Of a stretch of DNA of 64,000 nucleotides, positions 10,441 through 23,536 are shown one piece after another. Both the position numbers and the translations under genes were made by a program. The notes below the pieces were generated by a model, which saw only the letters and a program-made list of their open reading frames with translations, did not search any database and was not told the origin of the DNA. Source of the stretch: Perognathus longimembris pacificus (Eukaryota > Chordata > Mammalia > Rodentia > Heteromyidae); assembly GCF_023159225.1 (NCBI RefSeq), contig NC_063168.1, forward strand, positions 64,335,398 to 64,399,397, written 5' to 3'. Position 1 is the stretch's first letter, and each line of letters begins with the position of its first letter.

Positions 10441-13400
10441 ATGCATAAGTATTACTACTGGATGTCCTTAAACAAATACAAATTGTCTAACTTAAAGAAA
10501 ACACCACTTCTGCACTGTTTCACTAAAACATTTGCATCTTCACAATGTAATTGCTGTTCAAATAAAGTTTACTTGATTTTCAATATCTAAACTAGATGTA
10601 AGGGTAAAGGATACACTTTTATTTCCTTAGGTTTTGTTTTGAACACACTGTAATAGACATTGGGAACCTCTTTTGAGGACGTGGTGTCTAAATATTCTGA
10701 GAACTCTGAGACTGAAGCTAATATTGGAGGACCTGAGTTACCTCCGGTGTTTTGACATTGTGACATTGAGTGTGTGTGATCATTTGCTTGGTTGACTAGT
10801 ATCCACTGGAAGAAGAATGAAAACAATATGGACACATAGTGAAGCTGTTTCATTTGAACAAACTAAATATCTGTCTTCACTTAATAGATTATACTATTGG
10901 TTTACTTCATTATTGACCGATCTTCTATGTATTGCAAGTTGGGATTCTGGTCAGCTTCTATAACCTTCAACTACCTTGTATTGCATTTGAAGTAAGTATG
11001 GATACAAATATGCAAATGAATTTAAATATTTTAAGTACATATCAGTTAGTTATCCAAGTACTTTCAACAGAAGAGGCTATCAGTTTGTAGATGAAGTGAA
11101 GACGTGACTTTATTGCTGGGTAAGCAAAGGAGGGCTGTGTTGTTGAGACTACACTAAGCAAAGAGTCAACTTCATCCTATGTAAGGTCCAGAGGCTGGTA
11201 GAATATCAAAAGGAACAATGTTCAGATATTGGTTGTCCTTTATCAGTGAAAGCATGGCTGCTTAATAATCACTGCTACTTGGCTGATTTTCAGAAATATT
11301 GAACTATTGCTGATTGGCTGACATTCTATAGTGTAGTTAAAGATGTAAAGTTGCCATTGATCAATCAGAATGGATTTAAAACTGATTCAGGTGATTACTT
11401 GCTGTGGTGTCTGGGGAGCAATCAGCCTTTTCTTACAGGATAGAACAGTTCATTGTCACCAGGAACCATTGTTATCATCTTCCATGTCTAAAATATAAAA
11501 CTCTGGCCTGACCTTTTTTTATTTCATGTTGAGGAATACAGTGAGAAAGGGATAAAAATCCTTTTTACAAGATAAAGTATAAAAATAACAAATATTAAAA
11601 TAGGTTGTCAGAAATGTTGACAGGAGGAGATAAAAAGTGATATATGGGTTGTTAACTTTTGAATTAAAATTTTCTATCTCCGGGCATATTATAGAATAGT
11701 CTAAGTTTGACTAGGTATTTGCATTACCTTCCTGATTATATAAAGCACATTCATTTACTTCAGATCTGTTGAAAACCTGGGCATGATAAATTGAATTAGT
11801 TTGACATATTAGTTTGGAGAAAAGAAAAGCAGAGAAGAGTGTCAGTTTGAAATGATGATTCTTTCTACTTCTATTTTGTAAAAGGTTTTTGTTTTATTTT
11901 TTCCTTTACAAGAGCCTAGTTTTCAAGGGATCTCTGAAAATGAGGATGGAATGAAGGCCATTGGCTAATGGGAGGCCTCAGGAAAATGATAGAAAGGAGA
12001 GGAAATAACTTGAGAGTGGGCAAAGAGGTTCTTCAAAAAAATTAAGTTTTTTTTTTCCTTCAAGAGTCTGAATGAGTCATTTGGGTTTTCTATATATACC
12101 AAGATGAGTACATTCTCTTGTAAGGAGATTGGCCTCATCTCATAACTTATTTTGTGCCACTGAAGAGCTTTGCCATATATCCTTCACCGTCTTGAAGACT
12201 ATTAAAATATCTTTGCCTTTTAAACGTCTGTAATTGCTAACGGTCCATAGTGGCCATTTGGGGACCCAACAGCCTTGTTAAGAAGAGAGCAAATTCATGC
12301 CAATCAAGGAACAAATGGAGTCTGGAAACCAATCAGAAGGGAAGAAGTGATGAGCGTGCCTCCTACAGGAGCCATGGCACAATTGGAAATGAAGGGTTCT
12401 TCAAACTGTAGTAAACACACAGTAGAACTACATGGGAAGTGGGAAAGAACCAGAGAAGGTGCTCATCAACCATCTCTTCAGGCCTTGAGTGCAACAACTT
12501 TTTTTTTTCTCTTACTGTGATGCAATAGCCACTGAGGAAGAGCCGGGAAGGATGATGGGGAGGACAGGCAAGACTTTTTCTTTAGAACTCACTCCCCATC
12601 CTCGAACCACATCTTCCAGCCTTTCCGAGAATTTGCAGTTGTTCCATTTAGCATTTTCTTACTTAATTGCATCTTCTCCCACGTTAGCCTCTAATTGTTT
12701 CAGGTGTGCCCAAGTCAGGTTTCCTAGAGGGCAAAACTGCACTCTGCTCTCCATTCTTCCCAGCAGAGCTAAGCACCAGGCTAAGAGCTAATTAAGCAAG
12801 CTCTCATTTCAGACTTGATTGGCTGGCTGATTAAAATGGAAGTAAACAGCTCAGGTGATTATTTTGTCCATTGGTAAGCGGACTGGAAGATACCCATTTC
12901 AGCAATGGGGCCAGGTGGGTCTGAGGGAAAGTGATGGCGGCCTCCCATTCTTGGGCCTCAGTTTGACAATCTGAGAATGAACCCTGGCAACACGAACATT
13001 TCCCCAGACCCAGGAGTGACACAGACTGGGATTTCAGCCTGATCTTTTAAGAAGTCTTGGTAGCACACTGCAGAGAAAGTACACGCACTGTTTTGTGGAT
13101 GGAATTTTAATAACTGGGCAGAGCCAATATGAGATATACTTCTTTTCCTGCATTTAGTTCCTTCTTAAAAAAATAGAGAGTTGAAGTGGTGAGAACATTT
13201 TGAGAAGCGTTTTATTATTTTACTTTCGGTTCCTAAATTATTCACTGCTTGGATTTGTGTGCCCCTGGATAATGAGGAGACCTCACAGGATGATAGCAAT
13301 AACTTCCAAATGAGGTGAGGAAGTCATTTTTATCTTTCTTTTCCACCCTGCCAGCAAGCATCCTGAAAATCACAAGCATTCCTATGTGAATAAATATTTT

Positions 13401-15639
13401 GGTCAAATATTGTGATGGGAAGAAAGGGAAGAGATAAAATAGTTTTTTTTTTATTAAGAATTTCAACTGCGTTTTTGAACGTACTGTTAGTATGAGAATA
13501 TCTTCTTTCGCTTGATCCATCCCCTTATCCTGAACAAAGTTGGCTTAAATCACTAAAGTAGATGTAGTCTACCTACTGCTCAAGAGGAATGTGTGCATGG
13601 AGCTTAACAAGGGAAGATGTCTGCAGATATTTCTTACCTTTTTCATACCTTTATTGCCTGCTTTCTGCAGATGTTATCAAATAAGCTATGGCTTTGGCTA
13701 TCTGAAATCCCTTTAATTTCCTCTTTTGGATTTCACATGGTAGATACTAGAGTAAACTCAATTGCATCCTGTTCACCCTAACTTCCCTAATTAAAGCGTG
13801 GAAGAGATTGATTGCCTATGTGAAAGCACAAGAAGTAACAGCTAAGTCGGAGTAAGAAATCTCATCCAGATTGTGACCACTTAGCTTAGTAGCAAAAAAG
13901 AGTGATATGGTGGAGAAAGATCTCAAGCCACGGGCTGTCTCCTGGAGTAAGTCCTGTTAGCTGTAGGGAATAAAAAAGATGGAATAACAATATGAAATTC
14001 TTGGTTTTGGAGCTCTCACAGGAGACCCTAGAAGAACACCTATTAACAATGGAAGGCAAGGAAAAGATTTACCTGTAAAGCAAGTCAGATTTGATGGATG
14101 ATTCAGATTTAGAGGAGGTGGATGGGCAGTACAGAATCTGCTGTGCTCTACTTTAGATGGTAATGAAATAATGTAAAATGTCAGGAATATAATTGTTATT
14201 ATGCATTTCTTGCCCATCTCACATTTCCTAAGTTCTCTCTCTCTCTTTCTCTCTTTCTGTCTTTCCCTCTATCTCTGTTCACAAAACATCAATTTGGAGG
14301 CACACAAATCCCATCATCCCAATATGTCTTACATTTGTTTACAAGCTAACTGAACTCTAGATTGTACCTCGCTAGTGCAAAACATATTCCAATTATCACC
14401 TCCCATGAGCTGGAGAGCCTATCATATTTAATATGGCCCAAGATTTTTATCAAGTTTTTTCATATGGCATTACATTTAGCTCTTGGGTAGCTAAGACTTT
14501 TGCTTCATTTTCCACATGAGTTCTTTTAGCTATAGATCTCTTAAGGGTTTGAAAAACCCGAAACTTGGGATCATTGTACAGAATGAACTTCAATTTTTGT
14601 TAAAATCCAGCCAGTATTTTTAATGTGATGTCCTAACCAATCATAACTTAAAAGAGCCATTAAGTATAAACATAATGTATTAAAGACTCTTCTCTGCCTT
14701 TAGACAACCACTATCCAAATTAACTAGAAATTTATGCTGCTTTTAAAAAATCATATAGTGCTTTCAAAAATTCAGAAATTAGATTTCTCTACCTTTCCCA
14801 CTAAGGAAAAATGCCACGTGTTGCAGAATAAAAATGCCATTTATTCTTTGCACCATAACAATCTGTGTTTCTCAACCCAAATTTCCAAATTGTCACTTAT
14901 CATTGCCTTTTCCTTTTTCTTGGTGGCTAAAATGAAGGCTTCTTTGATTTGAACATGGCTTCTAAGCAGTTTTCCCTTTCATAGGTCAGATGTTATTTGG
15001 TGCAGAAATAGTCAGCTTAGGTAGCCTGAGTTGTAGTTTAACACATTTCTGAAAAGGAGCAATAAAAAATTCTGTCTCCCCCACTGTGCCTTCCAAAATG
15101 ACTTATGTTGCTTTATGCTAATATTAACAGGCTGCTTCAGGCTGGAACAACACACTGGAAAATTGTGGTCTGCCATGCATTTCTTTTGATGTTATTCCAT
15201 GCCAGATCGGCAGGGAGTTTGCACACCCTTGGCTCTGTGCAGTTCCGAAGTTCAGAACGCTCAGTTCAGCACCACTTCAGGGGACAGCTCCCTACACACC
15301 GCTATCCTCTTCATTCATTTTAGGTTCCTGACTAATAGACAGCTAATGGTTTCAAAGGAAGCATATTGTCATTGTCTTCCTTTTATGTAGTGCTTGCTGA
15401 CTGGTTTGTTTACATAAAGTAGCTTATAATTATTATTTTTAAACACAAAGAAATTTGAGACGAGGAATAGCACATCGGCCATAAAAGATGCATAGAAGAG
15501 AGCTCTAAAATTCTTTGTGATATTAAAACATCAGATACAACCTCCACTCTAATAACAGAAGAACCATTCATTTACCTCTAAATACTAAAATTACTACCAA
15601 ACTGAAAAACATTACTTAATAAGCTTAAGCAAAATCATA
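10441..15639. other. Long stretch without recognisable repeats or genes
   Basis: About 5.2 kb in which I recognise no transposable element, apart from a CT-rich low-complexity patch at 14236-14273. Low repeat density here contrasts with the rest of the window. The block at 15100-15400 keeps several CpGs and may be conserved non-coding sequence. Confidence 0.4.
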
Positions 15640-15835
15640 ATATAATCACTGAAAATATATGTGCTAATTGCTTTACCTGCATTATTGCATAAAATTTCCA
15701 TAATAATTCTGAAAAGTTCATGCTGTGAGTGAGATTAAGTTGCTCTGTCTCTTAGAATAGGGTAGCCAGTTGAAATCCTGGCTTCACCTTTTCATTTTAT
15801 CAGGTCTCAGTTTTCCATCTGTTCAAAGCTATATC
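15640..15835. repeat. MIR-like relic(s)
   Basis: GTGCTAATTGCTTTACCTGC followed by ATTATTGCATAAAATTTCC fits MIR in minus orientation (GTGCTAAGCACTTTACATGC...). CTCAGTTTTCCATCTG at about 15807 fits MIR in plus orientation. Either two abutting relics or one misread; orientation is left open. Confidence 0.45.
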
Positions 15836-16024
15836 TATCTATCTATCTGTATCATCACATATGTATATTTGTAATACCATAATTTGTATTAAGAATCAAC
15901 TCAATGTAAGTTAATAAATATAAATTATTTCCCAAAGTATGTGAAAAATGATGAAATGATGATAAAAGTGGGTATTATCTAATAATTATTCACCACATCC
16001 TAACCATTATTCTAAAGATTACAA

Positions 16025-16026
<2 letters not shown>

Positions 16027-16057
<31 letters not shown>
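16027..16057. repeat. (CA)n microsatellite
   Basis: About 15 CA units. Confidence 0.95.
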
Positions 16058-16058
<1 letters not shown>

Positions 16059-16259
16059 CATTATCTGTAACACAGAGAATTATGTAGCTAAAGCAGAATA
16101 TGAATCTGGATGAATGTTCATACATGGCTCATATTGAACAAATAATGAATACTTTTGTTAGCAGCTCAAAAATAAAAGTAGAACCTATTCCCTAATACAA
16201 TAAGAAAAACAGATGGCCACTGTTTCTCAGGACTAACTTTATGGATGCAGTCTAGTGAA

Positions 16260-16500
16260 CATGACTATTAGGATAATTTAACCATTTATAGAGCACTTAA
16301 GATCTAGTCTATATCCTCAGCCCATTCTCACAATAGCTCTGCAATGTGACTCTCATTGTGGCCTCTACTACTAGGCAGGAAACTAAGAGCAAAAACCCTT
16401 TGGTCTCTACAATAAATTAGGAAAGGAAAGGAAGTCAGATCAAGAGTGGGTATACTAAAATCTCCATTCTGCATGATGTTTCCCTTGGAAAGCATGCACA
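16260..16500 (-). repeat. MIR SINE relic
   Basis: ATTTATAGAGCACTTAAGAT then CAGCCCATTCTCACAATAGC then CTACTAGGCAGGAAACTAAG follows, in order, the reverse-orientation MIR consensus (ATTTATTGAGCACTTACTAT..., CTCACAACAACCCT..., GATGAGGAAACTGAG...). Confidence 0.7.
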
Positions 16501-16573
16501 CAATGAAGGAGCTGTTGAGTAAAGAAATCACCGTGTGAGTGATTTCCTACATTAAGTGATGATGCAGATAATT

Positions 16574-16695
16574 TCCCTCCCTCTCCCTCCTTGCCTCCCT
16601 CTCTCCCTCCTTCCATCCCTTCCTTTTCTTCTTTTTTCTTTCCTTCTCTTTACCTCCTTCTTCTTGTCATCCTCCTTGTCCTCCTCCTCCTTTTT
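16574..16695. repeat. CT-rich low-complexity tract
   Basis: CCCT/CCTT/TTC/CTC mixture at the tail side of the antisense SINE that follows. The serine/leucine/proline frame here is an artefact. Confidence 0.9.
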
Positions 16696-17045
16696 TCCTT
16701 GGTGCTATTGGAGTTTGAACTCAGGGCCTGTACTTACTAGACAAGCATGCTTCTACTTGAAACTTACCTCCATCCCTTCCTATTTTCATTGTTTTTCAAA
16801 TAGGATCTTTCTTTTTACCTGTAAGGTCTAGACAGAAATCCTACCTTGTTACAGAAGCACGTAGCTGTGCCAACAAATGCATACTACAATGTGCAGCTCT
16901 TTAGTCATTACAGTGAGGTCTCATGAATTAGCCTTCTTTTCTCCTCTGGGGGAGAGCAGGGATGGCTTTGAACTGTGATATTTCTGATCTCAGCCTTCCA
17001 AGTAGCTAGGATATCAGTGAGCTAATGCACAGGGCTATGATAAAA
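16696..17045 (-). repeat. Old dimeric SINE, B1-dID-like
   Basis: Plus-strand GGAGTTTGAACTCAGGGCC (about 16710) is the reverse complement of a box-B-bearing ID-like arm. GATCTCAGCCTTCCAAGTAG then CTAGGATATCAGTGAGC (about 16987-17025) is the reverse complement of the B1-like head. About 250 bases of eroded sequence separate them. Confidence 0.65.
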
Positions 17046-18376
17046 ATAAAGTCTGTATCTTTTGATCAATACATTAGTCACTACATACATGTGACTTTTA
17101 GGTCCTTGAAACTAACTACTACACATGAAGAGTTAGTGAAGAACTCAGAATTAATGTTATATTTTGAATGAAATGTGATACTCCCAATTCCCTGTTCATT
17201 TCATAAGAGGTCAAACTTAAATAATTTTGTCCAGATTATTCCAAGATCTTCTCAGCACTTCTCTCTTCTCTAATGAATGCTTTTCCTCTAGGTCTAGAAC
17301 TTATGTTTAAGATCATATAATGTAGGACACAGTGAATAAAAATTAGCTTTCAATCAATATAAACACAAAATACATCTCTCCCTTGTTCTTCATCAGATAC
17401 AATACCTACCAATATATTCAATTTTCTCTTGGGTAGATGATAATATTTATATTGTTCATACATATATATGTATATGTTTTTATATACAAATGTATAAGTA
17501 TATATATGATGCACACATGTATATGTATAAATATGTGTATATCATATATATATGGTATGTACAAACTTTCAGCCATATCAATGAAAATAAGTAGCCTTCA
17601 ACCAACACCACATGATAGAATAGATTTGGTACAACTTTTTAATTTTTCCTTAAATCTTTGCTTTTAGGCCTGGATCCATGCTGTGCAAGTTTCTCTTTGC
17701 TGTCCTCGAGTCATGTGTATACCACACATCAAACTGTAGATATTCAGTATTGACAAGCAGCTGACAATGTTGTGGAGTTATCTGCCAGCTAGAAGTTGTT
17801 TCTTGAGGACAGTGCTTCCATGAACAAGGAGCCAAGATATGTCTTCGAACTTCACAGGTGGGAAATATTTTTCTGCTTCTTAATTTACAAAATCCTCACC
17901 CCCAGTCTGAATTGAGGGACTATTAGAGAACAAAGCTGGAAAAGTTGATCAAGGAAATAAAGCCACCTATGAACTCTAGATTCCTTCTATTTTCCAGTAA
18001 GCTTTCAATAGGCATAATGGAAATAAATTCAATCAGATGAGGCAGTGAGGAGTCTGAAATTGGCAGAGACTCAACATTATATTGCAGAAGGAGTTTAGCA
18101 TTGACAGACAGCTTGGGGAGAGGAGGGAACGAACCTTTCTGTATTTTTGACTTTGGTCCACAGGAGGATCAGATTTTATGTTCTCCTCATTTACCTGATG
18201 TCACTGAAACTTTCTTTGTTCCAACAGAACACCACAAAACTTATTCTTTGTTTCAAGATGTCATTATGCTAGCATGTCATGATTATAAGTAGCTGATTAA
18301 TACAACTGTTTTTCTGATGTCAAATCCTGTTTAACAGGGTTCAGCCTTTGAGAGCAGGAAATTCTGGCCTCTGAAT
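17046..18376. other. Unassigned sequence with an AT/TG-rich patch
   Basis: 17450-17560 is an impure TATATG/TATG simple repeat. The remainder carries no recognised feature. Confidence 0.45.
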
Positions 18377-18557
18377 CTTTCCTTCCTTCCTTCCTTCCTT
18401 CCTTCCTTCTTTCCTTCCTTCCTTCCTTCCTTCCTTCCTTCCTTCCTTCCTTTCTTTCTTCCTTTCTTTCTTTCTTTCTTTTTCTTTCTTTCTTTCTTCC
18501 CTCCTTTCTTCCCTTCCTCCCTCCTTCCCTCCCCCCTCTCTGTCTTTCTTTTTTCTT
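18377..18557. repeat. (TTCC)n/(TTTC)n pyrimidine tract grown from an L1 tail
   Basis: About 180 bases of TTCC and TTTC units ending in CCCT/CT. It abuts the 3' end of the antisense L1 at 18560-19185, so on the minus strand it occupies the poly-A tail position. The lysine/arginine/glutamate-rich minus-strand frame is an artefact. Confidence 0.95.
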
Positions 18558-18559
18558 TT

Positions 18560-19185
18560 GCTGGTTATTTCTTTCTTTTAAAATTATCTTTAAGAAGATG
18601 TACAAAATAGATACCATTTGACGAAGCAGTTCATTAATAAAATACATGTTGATCAGTGTCACCCTTTCAACATTCTCACTCAGGCCTCTTCTATCCATCC
18701 CTTCCCTCACTCTTCTTAATTTTGTAGGATATACATAGAATTCTTGTGGACTTTCTCCCCTTCTTCTCTTCATTTTTCTACTCCTTCCCCCTTGACCCTA
18801 CCACAACCCTTTTGAGTACTCACTTCTTGGCATTTATTTTGTTGAACTTTGCCTTTGTCTTTCCAAAGAATTACAATATTTGTGTTCTCCCTTGAATCTA
18901 TTATATTTCAGCTAATGCCTATGATTACACTTGCATATCACATGGTATATTTACTTATAAATTTATAAGCTAAATCTAGCTTCCTCTGGGCCTGATTTAC
19001 TTCACTTGACATAATTTTTCCTCAGGTCTTTTCATTTCTTTACAAATGGTACAATAACATTCTTTCTAATGGGTGAGTAAAATTTTATTGTGTATATATA
19101 CCCCATTTTCTTGTCCACTGAGGGGCATCTGGGCTGATTCCATACCTTAGCTATGGTGAATAGTGCTGCCATGAATCCTAAAGAA
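18560..19185 (-). mobile_element. L1 3' end, type C 3' UTR
   Basis: Plus-strand GGGGCATCTGGGCTGATTCC (about 19123) with CCATTTTCTTGTCCACTGA upstream is the reverse complement of the L1 ORF2 end. Towards lower coordinates follows a 3' UTR shared with the copy at 54531-54955, ending in the block seen in all type C copies (AACTGCTT... then the tail). ORF2 is disrupted. Older than the type A copies by visible divergence. Confidence 0.8.
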
Positions 19186-21407
19186 AATGCTTTTGAAACA
19201 TTATATGACCTTTATAGATGTATACTTTTCTTTTTCTCAATGAGAACTGGCTTATACAAACCTCTCCTTTCTCTTTTGTTTGGACTTGATATGGAAGGAA
19301 ACAAGGATGTGATATGCTATCAATCCAAAGATATAAGATATTGCAAGAAGCAGAAACTCTCCCTGAAGGAATGGTAGAAGATCTGTAGGGATGGCAAAGG
19401 TCTTAGGTATCTGACTCAGGTAGTAGAGTGCTGTGAAATACTCCTTACCTGAGAGTTACGAAAATGGCATCCAAATCCTGGCATAGAGATCTCAACTAGT
19501 TGTTTAATCTCTTGTTTCCATTTCTCTTCACAGAAGAAATTATGTTTTCTACCCACATCATCATGTGATTTGTGCATTACTTAACACAGTGCTTTCAAAA
19601 ATACTTTTAAATTATTCTGAATGAAAATTACTGTGATTTTTATATACGTAACTCTGCAGACAAATTCTCAGCCCTCTGATTTGTTGGAGCATGATTTAGG
19701 CACTGGTGAGAAAGATCCTTATTGTGGAGAGAAAGGGTACAATCCCAGAGAAGATTGGAGGTGGGTAGCAAACATAGAAAGATCTATTTGGTTGTGGGAT
19801 ATGATGAAAAGTTTTCTTGGGCCTCAGAGAGTCCAAATGATCAAGTACAAGAGCAAATTCTGTAACAAGTTTATTCCACAAATAATAAAGACATCCTAAT
19901 TTAATTTGCCAACTGTTAAACCTTCTATAAGCCAGGATGGTCTACATGCATTGGATGTATGAACCCTATGTAACATCCATCTAGTAGGATGAAAGAATAG
20001 TTGCCCCATAAGTAAGAAAGGAGATCTGTAATAACGTGTCTGATTGATCAGGTGGGTTTGGACTCAACTCCTCGATGAAGAAAACACAAGGCTGAGTTCC
20101 TGGGCATCAGCAAGGTAGAAGCCATCATGAGTTTTCCTGGAAGAAAATATCTATGTGTGGCGGCAACAATATTAATGTAAAGGGGGAAAAGATTTTAAAA
20201 ATGAAAGGACAGAGTTTCCTGTTTGTTATTTTTCAAAATAATGACTGTGGGTTCTCTCCCCACAGAAAAGATGCTATTTATTTTTTAATGATGAGCTGTT
20301 TCCCAGAGAAACAAAGTGGCATTCTGTCGACACCATATGGCGGCGGAAAAACAGATTCCACCGTGTTCCATTTGTTAGACTGTCTTCTGCATTTCTGTAT
20401 CCATAATTTATGTGGGGGCCTCTGTGATTGCCAAAATATTCAAATGGATTTCTCTTAGCAGGGCAGCCTGCATGGGGGGAGAAAGGTTTTCAAAACAGCA
20501 GGACCTGAACAGTCTCCTGCTGCTCAGAGAAGAGAACACTTCCAAGCTTCTGTCCTTCTGGCGGCTTTCATTGTAATACTAATTTACATCCTTGGTTTAG
20601 GGACCATGTTTGCATTCAGAAAAAGCAGCTTATGTTCTTTTATGCTAATATACTCATCCTTGAAAGATGCCCCACACCCTTAAAGTCATATTATTCCTCC
20701 TGCCTTGGTTTAAGTGGAGAACCTGGCCTTTGAGAAAGGGATGGAAGCCAGTACGAGCCACCAAAGAATGGCAGCTTGAGCTCATTGACTTTGCAGCTGG
20801 TTTCCAAAAAGACATCTGAAGTAGTTATAGATAGATTAAAAATAGTCATGAAAGGCTTCCTTTGCTGTCTAAGCGCATGATTACCACGTACGTATTCGGA
20901 AGCTGTTTTCAGTGGAAGTTTGAGTGGATCTTCTGGTGCAGAAATAGAAACATGGCAAATGCATGATGCAGAATTTGAAGAGGGGACTTGATGAGTCAGA
21001 CTAATTGATGTTTTGGCAAAATGGAACATGTGGAAAAAATTATGCCATGCCCATACATATAATACAGATAACAAAAACCTAAAATATAATGTCTTACTAT
21101 ACTAATCACTCTTATTCCTTAGAGCCTCAGTTGCTCTCTGTAAGACAGGAGAGCTGCGTGTTCATTGATGAAACATTGAACAATTTCACGGGGATCTGTT
21201 TTCACATATGTATATTGAATATTCATTTGTCCCCTGCCTTCACGCTCCCCTCCCCCATGACAACACATGGTCCAGATCCTGGGAATCGTTTTGTTAATCT
21301 GTTGTTTAAATGAGCTACAACCTTGAATTCTCCTCAACATATATCACACTTCAGTAAATAGATTTGTACGTATGCATATAACCATACACATATATAGTTA
21401 GATTTAA
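19186..21407. other. Unassigned sequence; candidate conserved block at 20150-20700
   Basis: No repeat recognised. 20220-20700 is uninterrupted by repeats, keeps CpGs (20332-20350) and has motifs such as TTTATGCTAATATACTCAT. It may be conserved non-coding DNA; this is inference only. Confidence 0.35.
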
Positions 21408-21506
21408 ATGTATGTGTACATATATGTACATGTGTATGTGTTTATATATATGTGTGTATATATACACACATATGTATATATACACATGTATACATACACA
21501 CATACA
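21408..21506. repeat. Alternating purine-pyrimidine TATG/TACA repeat with a palindrome
   Basis: Mixed TATG, TGTG, TACA and CACA units. 21448-21473 is a perfect 26-bp palindrome centred on TGTGTGTATATATACACACA; it extends to 21443-21478 with a single mismatched base pair. Confidence 0.9.
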
Positions 21507-21629
21507 ATTAGATATAATTTCCACACAATGGAAACAGTAATTTAGGGATGTGTGGGGAGAGATGAGGGAAAATGATGAATTGTACTCACAAACTGATAGT
21601 GAATTAAAACCTCTTTGTAGAACTTCTTA

Positions 21630-23536
21630 TATATATATATATATATATATTTTATTATCAAACTGAATTACAGAGAGTTTATAGTTTCATACATTAGGCA
21701 ATGGATACATTTCTTATACTGTTTGTTACCTCGTCCTTCATTCCCCTCTTCCCCCTCCCCCATCCCTTCCCCCATGAGTTGTTCAGTTGTTCAGTTCATT
21801 TTCACCAAACAGTTTGTAAGTATTGCTTTTGTAGTTGTTTGTCTTTTTTTACCCTGTGTTTCTCAATTTTGGTATTCCCTTCCAATTTCCTAGTTCTAAT
21901 ACCAGTATACCCGGTTTCCAATATATTCAGATAAGATACAGAGATAGTGTAGGTACAACCACAGGAAGGTGATACAGGAATATCATCAATAATAGAGGCT
22001 ACAGTTACATATGGCACGTTGAAAGTAGTTACAATTTTGATATAACAGTCGTTTCCATAACATGGAGTTCATTTCACTTAGCATTATCTTATGTGTTCAT
22101 AAGGGTATAGCTATTAGGCTCCTGTGATCCTCTGCTGTGACTTCCCTAAACCTGTACTAATTATTCCCTATAAGGGAGACTATAGAGTCCATGTTTCTTT
22201 GGGTCTGGCTCACTTCACTCAGTATAACTTTTTCCAAGTCCTTCCATTCCCTTACAAATGGGGCAATGTCATTCTTTCTGATAAAGGCATAAAATTCCAT
22301 TGTGTCTATGTACCACATTTTCTTGATCTCATTTACTGAGGGGCATCTGGTTTGGTTCCAGATTCTAGTATGACAAATTGTGCTGCGGTGAACATTGTTG
22401 TGTTGGTGGCTTTAGTGTGATTATGTTTGTGGTCTTTTGGATAGATACCCAAAAGTGGGGCTGCTGGGTCATAGGGGAGTTCTATGTATAGCCTTCTGAG
22501 GAATCTCCATACCTCTTGCCAGAGTGGCTGAACCAGTTTACATTCCACCAACAATGAAGTAGGGTTCCCTTTTGGCCACATCCCCTCCAACAGTTGTTAT
22601 TGTTAGTTTTCTTGATATAGGACATTCTTACTGCGGTGAGATGGAATCTCAATGTTGCTAAAGGCTATCTACAAATTCAATGCAATACCCATTAATATCC
22701 CAACACAATTTTTCAATGAAATAGAGGAAGCAATCCTGACATTCATATGGAACAATAAAAGACCTAGAATAGCAAAAACAATCCTAAGCAGAAAGAACGG
22801 TGCTGGAGGAATTACAATACCCAACTTCAAGCTGTACTATAAAGCTATAGTAATAAAAACAGCTTGGTATTGGCACTGGAACAGGCCAATGGAACAGAAT
22901 TGAAGACCCAGAAATGAACCCACAGAACTATGCCTACTTAATCTTTGATAAAGGAGCTAAAACAATAGTCTGGAAGAAAGATAGCCTCTTTAACAAATAG
23001 TGCTGGCAAAACTGGTTCAACACCTGCAACAAACTAAAACTAGATCCTTATATATCACCCTGCACCAAAATCAATTCCAAATGGATCAAAGACCTCGAAA
23101 TCAAAACAGATACCCTGAAACCACTAAAGGAAGGAGTAGGAGAAACACTTGGGCTCCTTGGCACAGGATGGAACTTCCTTAACAAAGACCCAGAAAGGCT
23201 ACAAATCAAAGAAAGGTTGGATAAATGGGATTGCATCAAACTACAGAGCTTCTGTAGGGCAAAGGACATAGCTCGCAAGATAAACAGAAAGCCCACAGAT
23301 TGGGAGAAGATCTTTACCGGCATTCAACAGACAAAGGCCTCATATCTAAAATATATGCAGAACTAAAAAAATTACCTTCATCCAAAACAAAACCGCAAAG
23401 AACCAATAGCCCCCTCATCAAGTGGGCTAGAGACTTAAAAAGAGACTTCTCTGATGAGGAAATGAGAATGGCCAAGAGACATATGAAAAAGTGCTCTACA
23501 TCACTGGCCATAAAAGAAATGCAAATCAAAACAACA
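21630..23536 (-). mobile_element. L1 (type A) with 5' inversion (twin priming) and 15-bp target duplication
   Basis: Insertion on the minus strand: an (AT)n tail at 21630-21650, the type A 3' UTR, and the ORF2 C-terminus (22333-22590 includes [14 protein letters not shown] and LLGIYPKD) up to about 22654. The remaining part, 22655-23536, is inverted and reads on the plus strand. It encodes the preceding ORF2 region ([21 protein letters not shown], ending [19 protein letters not shown]). The two segments meet at adjacent codons of ORF2, so almost nothing was lost at the inversion. TTGTAGAACTTCTTA flanks the whole at 21615-21629 and 23537-23551. ORF2 carries stops and frameshifts and lacks its endonuclease and RT domains, so it is dead. 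Confidence 0.93.

Noticed and set aside
18297..18773. 158-codon minus-strand frame rich in KERKEGRK
   Set aside because: Translation of the TTCC/TTTC tract plus L1 tail; no protein signal.
19390..19490. ID-like SINE (CTGACTCAGGTAGTAGAGTG)
   Set aside because: The box-A-like piece is suggestive, but no box B or recognisable arm follows.
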